A DNA stretch of 64,000 nt from UBA7236 sp031372705 (GCA_031372705.1 JANMLV010000097.1:1-64000); one strand, 5' to 3'. Shown: positions 53,402-63,461, counted from the stretch's first letter. Numbers and translations: made by a program. The notes: a model not told the origin generated them from the letters alone.

Positions 53402-54925
53402 TTAATATTGCGCCATTGTTTTCATCAATTGTTTAGAAATGGTAAGATGAAAAGCAGTGCCTCTTCCGGCTTTAGATTCTACCCAAATTTCACCGCCATG
53501 ACGTTCAACAATTTTCTTACAAATTGCGAGACCAATTCCGGTTCCGCTATATTCTTCTAATGTATGTAAGCGTTGGAAAATAACAAAAATGCGTTGGAAG
53601 TATTCTTGGCTGATACCAATTCCGTTATCTCTGAAAACCAATTCCCATTTATCTTTTAAATCATTTATGGAGATTACAATTTCGGGCTTTCGTTTTTTTG
53701 CTTTAAACTTGATTGCATTATCAATTAAATTCTGAAATACTTGCGTTAGTTGAATTCTATTGCCATAAACCATAGGTAAATTTTCGGCAATTACCAATGC
53801 ATCATTCGATTCAATCTTATCTTTTAATACACGGCTTACCGTATTAAATATTTCGTTCAAATCTATTTTTTCATACCCTGTATTAAGTCTATTTATACGG
53901 CTGTATTCCAATAAATCATGAATAAGCGATTGCATGCGCTTTGCACCATCAACAACAAAACCCATAAATTGCTGCGCATCTTCATCAAGTTGAGTTGTAT
54001 AGCGCCGCTCCAAAATTTGTATAAAACTAGTTATGGTGCGCAATGGCTCCTGTAAATCGTGAGAGGCAACATAGGCAAAATGCTCTAGCTCCTGATTAAT
54101 TTGTGTGAGCTCATTATTTTTTTGTTCGAGCGCTTGTTCTGTAATTTTTTTCTTCTCAATATTCTCTACAATGGCAACGGTAATTACAGCATCATCTATA
54201 TGACTCATAACAGATACTACCGCTTTTCCCCAAAAAGAAATCCCATTTTTGCGCAAGTATTTTATCTCAGTTATATAATGATTAATCTCCTTTGCATAAA
54301 TGCGCTCCATCCATTTACGCGAATTATCTGTATCTGCCTGATGAGTAAATTCAAGCACGTTTTTCCCTTTAAGCTCTTCCTCAGTGTAGCCAAGCATTTC
54401 AGCAAAAACAGGATTAACATCTACAATTATTCCCGGACTCTTTGAAATAAGAATTCCCATTGGTGAACTTTCGTAAACTGCCCTGAATTTTTCTTCGCTT
54501 TCTACCAGAGCCTTTTCACTGTTCTTGATATTTTTCTCCTGCTCTTTTATCCTGGTTATATCTCTCCCAATAGCATAAATTTGATTCTTTATTAGATCGG
54601 CTTTCGCATCATAAGAAACGGTTCGCAATTCGCCATCTTTATTTCTTACGCGAATTTGATAATTTGTCATTTCCGACTTCCCCGATTTTATTTCCTCAAC
54701 TGCCTTGCGCAATTCAGGCAAATCTTCTTCAAGAATTAAATCCCAACCACCGTTTCCTGCAAACAATTCTTCACGGGTATATCCGGTAATTTTTTCATAG
54801 GCATGATTAAAATCTAAAATTTGTCCGTTAATGTCGGTAATGAGCATAGCATCAACAGAAATTCGAAAAAACAATTCGAAATCTGCCGGATGTGGCGGTC
54901 TGTGAGATATTAAAGGATTACTCAT
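53402..54925 (-). CDS. PAS-domain sensor histidine kinase
   Basis: A 507-residue soluble kinase with no membrane helix. Two PAS domains (about 12-130 and 140-260), a short coiled coil, a dimerisation helix with the His site in FAYVASHDLQEPLRTI (His about 289), and an ATPase domain with N box NLIDNAIKFK, FRDNGIGI and GTGIGLAICKKIVERHGG. No response regulator is adjacent, so its partner and signal are unknown. The lack of transmembrane segments points to a cytoplasmic cue such as redox or a small molecule. Confidence 0.93.
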   Translation of the reverse strand: MSNPLISHRPPHPADFELFFRISVDAMLITDINGQILDFNHAYEKITGYTREELFAGNGGWDLILEEDLPELRKAVEEIKSGKSEMTNYQIRVRNKDGELRTVSYDAKADLIKNQIYAIGRDITRIKEQEKNIKNSEKALVESEEKFRAVYESSPMGILISKSPGIIVDVNPVFAEMLGYTEEELKGKNVLEFTHQADTDNSRKWMERIYAKEINHYITEIKYLRKNGISFWGKAVVSVMSHIDDAVITVAIVENIEKKKITEQALEQKNNELTQINQELEHFAYVASHDLQEPLRTITSFIQILERRYTTQLDEDAQQFMGFVVDGAKRMQSLIHDLLEYSRINRLNTGYEKIDLNEIFNTVSRVLKDKIESNDALVIAENLPMVYGNRIQLTQVFQNLIDNAIKFKAKKRKPEIVISINDLKDKWELVFRDNGIGISQEYFQRIFVIFQRLHTLEEYSGTGIGLAICKKIVERHGGEIWVESKAGRGTAFHLTISKQLMKTMAQY

Positions 54926-55009
54926 TTCTTAGAAACTCCGCTTGCTATTTATTGTATATCAATCAGGAGTAGATAATGTAAATGTACTATAAATATGTCA
55001 AATATTCAG

Positions 55010-55921
55010 CTATTCGCCAATTGTTACCGGTGGCTTAACCGGGCCGCCAAATTTTCGTTGAATAAAAGGATTAACAAAAACAACCAGCAAAATGAGTATG
55101 GTTCCAACATAAAAACCCGGCTCCAAATGCTCGTTCTCATTAAAAAACACGATTGCCATTATTATTCCGTAAACAGGTTCTAAATTCAATGTAATTGATG
55201 CGGTGAATACACTGATATGTCGCATACTATACAACGACAAGGTAAATGGCACAACGGTGCATAATCCGGCAAATAAAATTAAATTTACGATATCAATACT
55301 CGAAGGAATTAATTGTAGATTTTCTTGGGTGGAAATATAAAATGGCATAATTGCGGTAAGCAATAAAAACCCGGTTCCAATTTCAATAAATGTGATATTT
55401 AATGGCGCTGTTTTACCAATCATTTTTTTATTAAACAGCGAAAACAAGGTCGCAAAAAATGTAGATAATAATCCTAAAATAATGCCGTTGGTATAATCGC
55501 CCGAAAAGCGGAAGACTAAATATATTGCGGGAATTACGAGCACCGCCAAAATTAACTCATACCAAATAAATTTCTTTTTAAACAACAGTGGTTCAAACAC
55601 TGCCACAAAAAATGAAGTGGTTGCTAAACAAGTAAGTGCTACAGAAATATTTGCAGCTTTTATAGAGCCATAAAATGTAATCCAGTGACAAGTTACCAGC
55701 ACGCCAATTCCGGTTAATTGTAATACTGTTTTTTTATCAATTTGCCGAATGGTTCTCCATAATGCCGGAATAGCCAGCATAATTAAAGCTGTTATGCCCA
55801 TTCGGTACCATACCAACACTGTTTCTTGCAGCGGAATTATTTTACCGAACACAGCAGTAAATCCCCACAAAAAAACACAGAGATGATAAACGAGATAAGC
55901 CTTTTTATATTCCGGGTCCAT
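55010..55921 (-). CDS. EamA (DMT superfamily) transporter
   Basis: A 303-residue inner membrane protein with ten hydrophobic segments in two EamA repeats: LCVFLWGFTAVFGKIIPLQ and ISVALTCLATTSFFVAVFEPLL, then SLFNKKMIGK and TASITLNLEPVYGIIMAIVFFNE. It resembles the plus-strand EamA protein only at family level. Both may use leaderless promoters. Substrate unknown. Directly follows radC. Confidence 0.88.
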   Translation of the reverse strand: MDPEYKKAYLVYHLCVFLWGFTAVFGKIIPLQETVLVWYRMGITALIMLAIPALWRTIRQIDKKTVLQLTGIGVLVTCHWITFYGSIKAANISVALTCLATTSFFVAVFEPLLFKKKFIWYELILAVLVIPAIYLVFRFSGDYTNGIILGLLSTFFATLFSLFNKKMIGKTAPLNITFIEIGTGFLLLTAIMPFYISTQENLQLIPSSIDIVNLILFAGLCTVVPFTLSLYSMRHISVFTASITLNLEPVYGIIMAIVFFNENEHLEPGFYVGTILILLVVFVNPFIQRKFGGPVKPPVTIGE

Positions 55922-55925
55922 GCGG

Positions 55926-55933
55926 CAAAATTA
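55926..55933 (-). promoter_or_regulatory. -7 promoter element for EamA gene 2
   Basis: On the minus strand TAATTTTG, 4 bp before the ATG at 55921. It overlaps the radC stop codon (55931-55933). The mRNA would be leaderless. Confidence 0.5.
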
Positions 55934-56629
55934 AATAATTCCGCCGTCGGCAAAGCTATAATAATCTTTATCGCCAATAATTACATGGTCTAAAACATTT
56001 ATTTCCAGCAATGTTGCAGCCGTTTTCAGCTTTTTGGTGATAGAAATATCTGCTTCACTCGGCTGCAAATTTCCTGATGGATGATTGTGCACCAAAATCA
56101 GCGACGACGATAATTTCATTAATGCGCTTCTCAAAATAATTTTCATATCCACCACCGTTCCGGCAACGCCACCGATGCTGATTTTTTCTTTATCGATAAT
56201 GCGATTACCTTTATTGAGATGTAACACCCAAAATTCTTCATACGGTAAATCGGATATCAACGGATAAATAATATCGAATATGTCGCGACTTGTTTTTATT
56301 TGCGTTTTAATTTCTGCTTCGGCTAAGTTGCGCCTTCGACCAAATTCCAGCGCCGCAATTAAGGTGAGTGCCTTAACCGGTCCAACTCCCGAAAATTGGG
56401 TAAAGTCAGGTACGCTTAGCCTACCTAATGCATTTAAATCGTTTTTATAGTGTAATAAGATGCGCTGTGCGAGTTCCACTGCTGTTTCCTTAGTGCTTCC
56501 ACTCCCAATAAGAATGGCCATTAATTCGGCATTAGTTAAACTTTGGCGACCTTTTAATTGCAACTTTTCACGCGGGCGATCTTCCTCAGCCAGTTGCTTT
56601 AGCGTAAATCCTGTATTTCCTTCCATCAC
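55931..56629 (-). CDS. radC: RadC family JAB-domain protein
   Basis: A 232-residue protein with N-terminal helix-hairpin-helix (LSVPDFTQFSGVGPVKALTLIAA) and a C-terminal JAB/MPN domain with intact metal site: VHNHPSGNLQPSEAD (about 181-195). RadC was once tied to repair; the role is disputed. Normal length. A rpsT terminator lies between it and the upstream gene. Confidence 0.92.
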   Translation of the reverse strand: MMEGNTGFTLKQLAEEDRPREKLQLKGRQSLTNAELMAILIGSGSTKETAVELAQRILLHYKNDLNALGRLSVPDFTQFSGVGPVKALTLIAALEFGRRRNLAEAEIKTQIKTSRDIFDIIYPLISDLPYEEFWVLHLNKGNRIIDKEKISIGGVAGTVVDMKIILRSALMKLSSSLILVHNHPSGNLQPSEADISITKKLKTAATLLEINVLDHVIIGDKDYYSFADGGII

Positions 56630-56653
56630 ATTTCCTCCTCACAGGCCAAAAAT

Positions 56654-56686
56654 AAAAAAAACCTGATAGTTTGCACTATCAGGTTT
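56654..56686 (-). terminator. Intrinsic terminator after rpsT
   Basis: A 12-bp perfect stem AAACCTGATAGT / ACTATCAGGTTT (56659-56670, 56675-56686) with a 4-nt loop. On the minus strand a T-run follows. It ends rpsT transcription ahead of radC. Confidence 0.9.
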
Positions 56687-56706
56687 ACAATATCTTGAGA
56701 TATTAA

Positions 56707-56967
56707 TTACTTCACTTCAGCTACAGCAGCTGCAGGACGCATTAACGCTGACTTAATATTCGCAGCTTTATTTTTGTGAATTACGTTTCTTTTTGCAAGT
56801 TTATCGATCATTGACACTACTGTAGGAAGCATTTTTTCAGCTTCTGCTGGTTCAGCAGCTCTTAGCTTACGAATAGCGTTACGGGTTGTTTTACCATAGT
56901 AACGGTTTGCTTCATTGCGTTTCTCAGATTGACGAATCGATTTTTTCGCGGCTTTATGATGTGCCAT
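56707..56967 (-). CDS. rpsT: 30S ribosomal protein S20
   Basis: An 86-residue basic protein with the S20 pattern MAHHKAAKKSIRQSEKRNEA, GKTTRNAIRKLR and IHKNKAANIKSALMR. It has its own full promoter and a tight terminator, as expected for a separately regulated ribosomal gene. Confidence 0.98.
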   Translation of the reverse strand: MAHHKAAKKSIRQSEKRNEANRYYGKTTRNAIRKLRAAEPAEAEKMLPTVVSMIDKLAKRNVIHKNKAANIKSALMRPAAAVAEVK

Positions 56968-56996
56968 ACTATTATCTTAGTTTTTAAATTGGAGTG

Positions 56997-57026
56997 CAAA
57001 TATACGGCGTATTACCAAAAAACCAA
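56997..57026 (-). promoter_or_regulatory. Full promoter for rpsT
   Basis: On the minus strand: TTG (complement of 57024-57026), a 19-bp spacer and TATATTTG (57004-56997), 29 bp before the ATG. A complete Bacteroidota promoter. Confidence 0.75.
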
Positions 57027-57118
57027 AGAAATAACTTACATATTTTGACAAATCACCCAATATGCTTGCACTTTTTGCCTTAAACATCATTAAAAGCCTC
57101 ACCTGTTAAGCATTACAG

Positions 57119-59233
57119 CTATTCAATCATCCTCAAAAAGCCTTCTTCATCTATAATATTTACAGTGCCAATCTCCTTCGCCTTATCCAGTTTAGAACCT
57201 GCATTTTCGCCGGCAACCAGGTAGTTGAGGTTTTTCGACACACTGCTAATCAGCTTACCACCATTGCTTTCTACCAATTCTTTAGCCTCATCGCGGGTGA
57301 AACGGGTTAGCGAACCGGTAAATAAAAAGGTTAAATTGGACAGTTTTGCCGATTGCGGCTCCGCCTTTTGGTTTTTAAGGTTTAATCCTCCTGCTTCAAG
57401 TTCCAAAATCATGTGCTGGTTACCGGCATTATGGAAATAATCGAGCACACTGGATGCCACCTTAGGCCCGATGCCATCGATAGCTTGTAACTGCTCAGGT
57501 GTTACCTCAAACAGTTCCTTGAGGTTATTAAGCGTTTTTACGAGGTCTTTGGCAGTTTGTGTACCGATGTGCCGAACACCTAATCCGTTTACCAAACGCC
57601 AGAGGGGTTGCTCCTTACTTTTGGTTATGCCATCGCGAAGCTTATTAATACTTTTTTCTTTCCACCCTTCCAGTTTACCAACCTTTTCAAAATCCAGCTT
57701 GTATATATCCGGTATGGTGCGCAACAACTCTGCTGTATAAAACGAACTCACTGTTTCGCGACCAAATCCATCAATGTCCATTGCCTCTTTACTAACAAAA
57801 TGAATTAATCGCTCTTCAGCCTGCGCCTCACACTCAGCATTCACACATCTGTAAACGGCTTCCTCGGCAGGTTTAACAATTGGTTGGTGGCAAGATGGAC
57901 ATTCGCGAGTAAAAATAAAAGGTGTGCTTTCTGTTTTTCTTTTTTCTATAACCACTCGGTCAATATATGGAATTACATCACCTGCTCTTTGCACTACAAC
58001 TACATCACCAATACGAATATCTTTTTCCCGAATAATATCTTCATTGTGTAACGAAATAGATGAAACAGTTACACCACCTACAAATACCGGTTTTACTTTA
58101 GCAACAGGTGTAATGGCTCCTGTGCGACCAACCTGATATTCTACATCTACTAATTCCGTTTCTACTTCTCGCGCTTTAAATTTATACGCAATTGCCCAAC
58201 GCGGATGGTGTGATGTGGCACCACATTCTTTTTGTAAATCAATATCATTTACTTTTATTACCATGCCATCTATTTCGTATGCATAATCGTCGCGTTTTTC
58301 TTCCCACGACTGAATAAATGCATGCACTTCGGCAATTGATTTACATAATTTTTTTTCCTGTTGTGGAACTTTAAATCCGAGTGTGCCTAGCTGATTAATA
58401 TTATTAAAATGTTTATTTAAGATGGAAGTATTAAACATATCATTACCATCGCGATCCACAGCATAAGCCATTTGATACATAAATGCTTCGAGTCCGCGCT
58501 TTTCTACTTCAACGGAATCCTTTACACGCAAGGCTCCCGCAGCCGAATTACGTGGGTTTTGAAGAATTTGCAATCCTTCCTCCTCACGTTTTTCATTAAT
58601 TTTTGCAAAAGTTTTTTTATTAATAACTACTTCTCCCCTCAGCTCCACCCGATGAATACCTAATGCTGAAAATTTTGCACTCAGCGGCACCGATTTCATT
58701 CGACGTGCATTATTGGTAATTTCATCGCCCTGAATTCCATCGCCTCTTGTAGCTGCGCGAATTAATAAATCGTTTTCATAAATTATGGCTATAGAAGAAC
58801 CATCAAATTTTGGTTCAACACAATATTCAATGGATGTGCGTCCCGTTAATTCTTTTATGCGTTTATCAAAATCATTTAAATCGACTTCATCATAACTATT
58901 TTCCAAACTCAGCATCGGAATAGAATGTGCAACAGAAGGAAAATCGCTGGTAAGCGTTCGTGCAACACGTTCAGTTGGCGAATCGGGTGTAAGCAATTCG
59001 GGAAATTGATTTTCTAAAGCTTTTAACTTTTTAAATAACATGTCGTAATCGTAATCCTTAATAGTAGGACTTGCTTCAACATAATATTTCCAGTCGTGAA
59101 AATTAATTACCTGTTTTAAATCGTCGATTACATCGCGGGCAGCATCTGATGTGTAGTTTAAATCTGCAACATTTTTTATAAGTGTTGCTGTTAATTGTTG
59201 TAATTCCTGTTGATTTTGTTCACTGTATTTCAT
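57119..59233 (-). CDS. ligA: NAD-dependent DNA ligase
   Basis: A 704-residue replicative ligase. The AMP-accepting Lys is in CVEPKFDGSSIA (about 138; family KxDG), then the OB-fold (VGRTGAITPVAKVKP), zinc finger (CPSCHQP...YRCVNAEC), helix-hairpin-helix repeats (about 510-610), and a BRCT domain at the C terminus (FLFTGSLTRFTRDEAKELVE). Length is slightly above the usual 670. Confidence 0.97.
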   Translation of the reverse strand: MKYSEQNQQELQQLTATLIKNVADLNYTSDAARDVIDDLKQVINFHDWKYYVEASPTIKDYDYDMLFKKLKALENQFPELLTPDSPTERVARTLTSDFPSVAHSIPMLSLENSYDEVDLNDFDKRIKELTGRTSIEYCVEPKFDGSSIAIIYENDLLIRAATRGDGIQGDEITNNARRMKSVPLSAKFSALGIHRVELRGEVVINKKTFAKINEKREEEGLQILQNPRNSAAGALRVKDSVEVEKRGLEAFMYQMAYAVDRDGNDMFNTSILNKHFNNINQLGTLGFKVPQQEKKLCKSIAEVHAFIQSWEEKRDDYAYEIDGMVIKVNDIDLQKECGATSHHPRWAIAYKFKAREVETELVDVEYQVGRTGAITPVAKVKPVFVGGVTVSSISLHNEDIIREKDIRIGDVVVVQRAGDVIPYIDRVVIEKRKTESTPFIFTRECPSCHQPIVKPAEEAVYRCVNAECEAQAEERLIHFVSKEAMDIDGFGRETVSSFYTAELLRTIPDIYKLDFEKVGKLEGWKEKSINKLRDGITKSKEQPLWRLVNGLGVRHIGTQTAKDLVKTLNNLKELFEVTPEQLQAIDGIGPKVASSVLDYFHNAGNQHMILELEAGGLNLKNQKAEPQSAKLSNLTFLFTGSLTRFTRDEAKELVESNGGKLISSVSKNLNYLVAGENAGSKLDKAKEIGTVNIIDEEGFLRMIE

Positions 59234-59253
59234 ACAAGATCTTGTTATAATTT

Positions 59254-59261
59254 CAAATATA
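59254..59261 (-). promoter_or_regulatory. -7 promoter element for ligA
   Basis: On the minus strand TATATTTG, full match to TAnnTTTG, 20 bp before the ligA ATG. The nearest TTG is at 12 bp, too close. Confidence 0.45.
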
Positions 59262-59447
59262 AGTGCTTAGCGACAAAGATATTGGAAATTTCGTTTAGAC
59301 ATCAATTTTACTGTTTTAAAGTGCAAAATGAATTGCCCCATCAGCGTCTTCATTTCAAAGAAGCTCCCGCATGGTGAATTTGTTCATTAAAATAAATTAT
59401 CTCAGCGAGACCCTGATGAATGGCAGGCTATTTCAGGAGGAGACACC

Positions 59448-60965
59448 TTACAATATCACAATTTTTTTTATGCCTATTGGTTGATTATTGTTATAAACTG
59501 TTAATATATACACTCCTGAATTAATGTTATTTCTAGAAAATCCAAAACGTTTCGTATTATTTGTTTCTGCAATTTCCCTGTTTGAAATTGATTGCTGATA
59601 GATAAATTTACCTGTAATATCAGTAATTAAAATGCTCATTGAGCCCATGTTAGTAATTCCAGTTATTTGGATAATTGCTTCATCAACTACCGGATTAGGG
59701 TAAATTAAAATATTTGATTCTGTATAGGGCATTTCCATCACTCCTATTATTAATGTATCGCAACCGGGGACTAAACATCCTAAGCTATCAAATTTTATAG
59801 CCCAAAAATTTTGATCCTCACTTGTGGTCTCACTGAAACCGGCACCAACTCCAATAAATCCACCATCTGGCGTTAAGGCAAGATCGTTAATTCGATCATT
59901 GAAGTAATCTGCCGTTGCGGTGTAATACCTTTCCCAATAAGGAACGCCACCACTACTTATTTTACTTACGATTCCAACATAGTGAGAACTATAATTAGAT
60001 GCATAATAACCCATAACAATAAAATCTCCATTAGGAAGCTCTTTAGCTAAGCCAGGATACAATTCTTGATGAGATAGAGTGTCAATATCTATTAGGGATT
60101 CATATTTCCAAACCACTTCACCATATTTATCAGTTTTAAAAACATAACTTTGATATGGAGGGCTAGGAAAATAAGCACCTGGCCCATACATACCTCCATC
60201 ATTTGACTTTAACCCATAAAATAAATAGTCTGTATGAAATGTTGTTGAAGATGTTTCAATGCCGGCTGAATCAATAATACGGTAATGATAGCCCTCAGGT
60301 AAAATGGGGCTGTCAGAATTAATTACATATACAGAGTCATTTGAACCAATACTAAAATTAGTAGGATTTAATTCATTATTAGTTCCATAACGTTTAATCC
60401 ATATCAATTCACCTTCACTATTTAATTTGACAAAGTGAAAACCATATGAATCATTTGAATCCCAACCCGAATATAAAAGATTTCCATCACTAAACTCTTT
60501 TACCTGAAGCCCATAAATGTGGCCATCAAAACCATACCTTTTTAGAAATATTGTATCTCCGGTTGCCGGATCAATTTTTAATAAATACATCTCTGATTCT
60601 ATTAATGTCTGCCTTGGACCACTAAATAAAACATTGCCATCTTGTGTAAGTATTGCAGACTGATTTTCACAGTAATAACTCACTCCGGAATCACCTAATA
60701 CATTTTGCCAAACTACATTGCCTTCAAGGTCTATTTTAGTGAACTTTAATTTTTCATCAAAATAATCGCCAACTTCATAACCCCATCCATTTCCAATTAA
60801 CACATAGCCATCTTCTAATACTATGACACTTATCCCAACATCGTCACCCTCATTAAAATCAATTGTTTTGTTAAAGGTTACTTGGCTATCCAAATTATTA
60901 TACACGAGCACTATTATCAATGATAATATTACCCGTGTTCTCAAACATTTATTGATAATTTTCAC
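59448..60965 (-). CDS. Secreted protein with type A T9SS sorting domain
   Basis: A 505-residue protein with an N-terminal hydrophobic signal (VILSLIIVLVYNNLDSQ) and a repeated beta-rich body of propeller-like blades (TKIDLEGNVVWQNVLGDSG, VKLNSEGELIWIKRYGTN, FKTDKYGEVVWKYES). The last 85 residues are a type A sorting domain: ILIYPNPVVDEAIIQITG, ILITDITGKFIYQQ, INSGVYILTVYNNNQ, KKIVIL. Function of the body unknown; many such proteins are surface-attached. No neighbour in its transcription unit. Confidence 0.9.
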   Translation of the reverse strand: MKIINKCLRTRVILSLIIVLVYNNLDSQVTFNKTIDFNEGDDVGISVIVLEDGYVLIGNGWGYEVGDYFDEKLKFTKIDLEGNVVWQNVLGDSGVSYYCENQSAILTQDGNVLFSGPRQTLIESEMYLLKIDPATGDTIFLKRYGFDGHIYGLQVKEFSDGNLLYSGWDSNDSYGFHFVKLNSEGELIWIKRYGTNNELNPTNFSIGSNDSVYVINSDSPILPEGYHYRIIDSAGIETSSTTFHTDYLFYGLKSNDGGMYGPGAYFPSPPYQSYVFKTDKYGEVVWKYESLIDIDTLSHQELYPGLAKELPNGDFIVMGYYASNYSSHYVGIVSKISSGGVPYWERYYTATADYFNDRINDLALTPDGGFIGVGAGFSETTSEDQNFWAIKFDSLGCLVPGCDTLIIGVMEMPYTESNILIYPNPVVDEAIIQITGITNMGSMSILITDITGKFIYQQSISNREIAETNNTKRFGFSRNNINSGVYILTVYNNNQPIGIKKIVIL

Positions 60966-61021
60966 TGCTTAACAATTTTAAATGAATCAACTACTTTACT
61001 TAGGCTGAATTAACAACCCAA

Positions 61022-61255
61022 CTAAACCAACAATTTATCTATCGCCTCCGCCAATTTTCTATCCTTTTCGGTAACAACATTTCCCGCATCATGTGTAGTT
61101 AAATTAATGGTAACTGTATTGTACACATTACTCCAATTTGGATGGTGATTTTGTTTTTCGGCTATAAAGGCAACGCGGGTCATAAATGCGAATGCATCTA
61201 TAAAATTGGCGAATTTGAATGTTTGGGTGAGGGTGTTATTTTCTTCTTTCCACAT
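61022..61255 (-). CDS. Pterin-4a-carbinolamine dehydratase
   Basis: A 77-residue small enzyme with the family motif EKQNHHPNWSNVYNTVTINL then THDAG. It dehydrates 4a-hydroxytetrahydropterin; in bacteria usually paired with an aromatic amino acid hydroxylase (not seen here) or acts on other pterins. It starts at the N terminus of the fold (WKEENNTLTQTFKFANFIDA), a bit shorter than the usual 90-100 residues. Confidence 0.9.
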   Translation of the reverse strand: MWKEENNTLTQTFKFANFIDAFAFMTRVAFIAEKQNHHPNWSNVYNTVTINLTTHDAGNVVTEKDRKLAEAIDKLLV

Positions 61256-61411
61256 AGAACTGATTTTGAGTTAAAGATAAGCGGTAGTTTGCTATTATGA
61301 CCTATTTTGGTTGCAAATCGACTAGCACAACTTTTGAATACTAATGTTCCACTACATAGGCTTAGTGAGCGATCTGCCTTTATTAAAGCTTAAAATTTCA
61401 AACTATTTGGT

Positions 61412-61419
61412 TAAATTTG
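61412..61419 (+). promoter_or_regulatory. -7 promoter element for the triple-repeat cargo gene
   Basis: TAAATTTG, full match to TAnnTTTG, 14 bp before the ATG at 61434. It lies inside an upstream extension of the open frame, which argues for the later start. Confidence 0.45.
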
Positions 61420-61433
61420 CTAAAACCCACAAT

Positions 61434-63461
61434 ATGAACACACCTTTCAAAAAGCTTTTGGAGTATTCTGCTCAAGCAGGTGCCTTTTTAATATTACCAA
61501 CAAGTGCAGGTGCACAGGTAATTTATCACAATATTGACCCCGACTCAGTTTTTGAGAATGATGGAAATATTCAAATTGACTTTAATGCAGATGGCGTTAA
61601 TGATTTAGATTTCTCAGCGTTTTTCGAATATGATTGGACGTTCTGGACTGATGGAACTGAAGCATGGTGGGGAGATTTATCTGTAATCATTTCAAACTTT
61701 AGTGCTGTGATTTCAAATATGCCATATCCAGATTCATATGGCGCATTAGATTTAATGGAAGGATTTTCGATAAATAATTCGGCAAATTGGAATCTATGGG
61801 ACACTATAAAACTTATAGACTATAATAGTTATGATTCCTATATTTATGCTTATAGTGCATATAATAATTGGAACGGCAGTAATAAATATCTAGGCGTAAA
61901 ATTTCTTATTAGTGGCGAGGAACATTATGGATGGGTGCGACTTAGCATAACAAATGATGGAACCGATGAAGGGTTGAAGCATTATACTGTCGCTGTGCAA
62001 GACTACGCATATGAGGCAATGCCGGGCGTGCCTCTTGTAATTACAAACCAAACATCCTCTATTGCCGAACACGTATTTATTTCTGATGATTATGATTTCC
62101 AAAACGCATCAGACTTTACAGTGGAATTCGAAAAAAGTGAATTTGAATCGACTGTTAGTGCTTACCGCATATTTATTTACCCATATTCCTACTTAGATCC
62201 AACACCCCCATCTCTGGCTTTTTGGGAAACACTACCTCCTGAACGTTTTTTTGATGTGTTACCGATAGGAGCGCCTTCCTATTCTGTTTCATTACCCGCT
62301 GCAATGTTCGATATTAACGGGAATCCGATTTTAACCGGATACCCGTCTTATTATAAAGCAATTATTGTTTCAATAGCGGATGGGGCTATGGTGACACAAA
62401 ACAATGTTTCAGTTCCTAGTAACCCGATATTAAATAGTCTCACTATTGTAGGAAAACCATATTATGTGCACATCACTGAGTCCGGCAACAACTGTGATAT
62501 TACGGATTTCGATGTTACCTTTCATAAGCCAAATGACGAAACGGGAATTGCTGAATACCGAGTATATATTTTAAATGATTTACAACCATCAGCTTCGGGC
62601 GAGGATGTGCGCTTTTATGAGAGTATTATTCCAAATGGGAGTACAACTTATTTTGTTTCCCCCAGCGCTGATAAATTAATTTTTGAGGATAGTGTGCCAA
62701 TACTTTTTCATAATTATTATACAGAAATTTTGGTTATTGCTGACGGCATTGAAGCTACCTATTCCAATTCTGTGTCGACCCGTTATTATGAATCATCATA
62801 CTATGGAAATATTTATGGAGAAGAGGCTCAATTTTATTGCGAACAATATAACCATATGCCTGTAATTTCCTTCATAGATTTCACTAAAACACCTGCAGAT
62901 ATCCGAGTGCAATTTAATGGGCCATCTAAAATATTTAAAGTAGATGAATACAGGATTTATATTGTTCCGGAAGCCGATACTGCTGACTTTACACCGGAGA
63001 TAGCTAAAAATATTCCTGAGGCTAATTACATGCTCATAAATCCACCGGTTACTGATTTAGATGTGGTATTGCCTGCTAATTTGCCTGATATTTATGGTAA
63101 TCTAGTTGCTGCTGATAAACGCTATGCAGTTATGATTGCACTTATTGAAAATGCATCATTACCAAAAATTTCTGTGTCATTTGCGTCTGAAACATTCAAC
63201 CTATTAAGTGATGAAGGGAATATCGCACTGCCTTACTCTTATATTTATGAAAATAATTTGTATGTAATGAGTAATGGTAATTTTCCATATTTGCTTAATT
63301 TGTATAACATGGCCGGGGAAAAAGTTTTGTCATATGAAATAACAACCACATTTACTATCATAGAACTTAATGATATAGCTAAAGGAATTTATATAATAAA
63401 AGCTACCCCAACAGAAGAAATGCCCACAAAAAAAATATTTGTGGGACATTCTGATTACTAA
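61434..63461 (+). CDS. Secreted protein with three internal repeats and type A T9SS sorting domain
   Basis: A 675-residue protein. Signal-like N terminus (LLEYSAQAGAFLILPTSAGA), then a domain with the Asp-rich loop DFNADGVNDLDF. Residues about 215-600 hold three copies of a roughly 130-residue module, each with a paired pattern: DFTVEFEKSE..AYRIFIYP, DFDVTFHKPN..EYRVYILN, DIRVQFNGPS..EYRIYIVPE. The end resembles a type A sorting domain (YLLNLYNMAGEKVLSYE, IAKGIYIIKATPTE, TKKIFVG). Start at 61434 gives the signal peptide. Confidence 0.85.
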   Translation: MNTPFKKLLEYSAQAGAFLILPTSAGAQVIYHNIDPDSVFENDGNIQIDFNADGVNDLDFSAFFEYDWTFWTDGTEAWWGDLSVIISNFSAVISNMPYPDSYGALDLMEGFSINNSANWNLWDTIKLIDYNSYDSYIYAYSAYNNWNGSNKYLGVKFLISGEEHYGWVRLSITNDGTDEGLKHYTVAVQDYAYEAMPGVPLVITNQTSSIAEHVFISDDYDFQNASDFTVEFEKSEFESTVSAYRIFIYPYSYLDPTPPSLAFWETLPPERFFDVLPIGAPSYSVSLPAAMFDINGNPILTGYPSYYKAIIVSIADGAMVTQNNVSVPSNPILNSLTIVGKPYYVHITESGNNCDITDFDVTFHKPNDETGIAEYRVYILNDLQPSASGEDVRFYESIIPNGSTTYFVSPSADKLIFEDSVPILFHNYYTEILVIADGIEATYSNSVSTRYYESSYYGNIYGEEAQFYCEQYNHMPVISFIDFTKTPADIRVQFNGPSKIFKVDEYRIYIVPEADTADFTPEIAKNIPEANYMLINPPVTDLDVVLPANLPDIYGNLVAADKRYAVMIALIENASLPKISVSFASETFNLLSDEGNIALPYSYIYENNLYVMSNGNFPYLLNLYNMAGEKVLSYEITTTFTIIELNDIAKGIYIIKATPTEEMPTKKIFVGHSDY

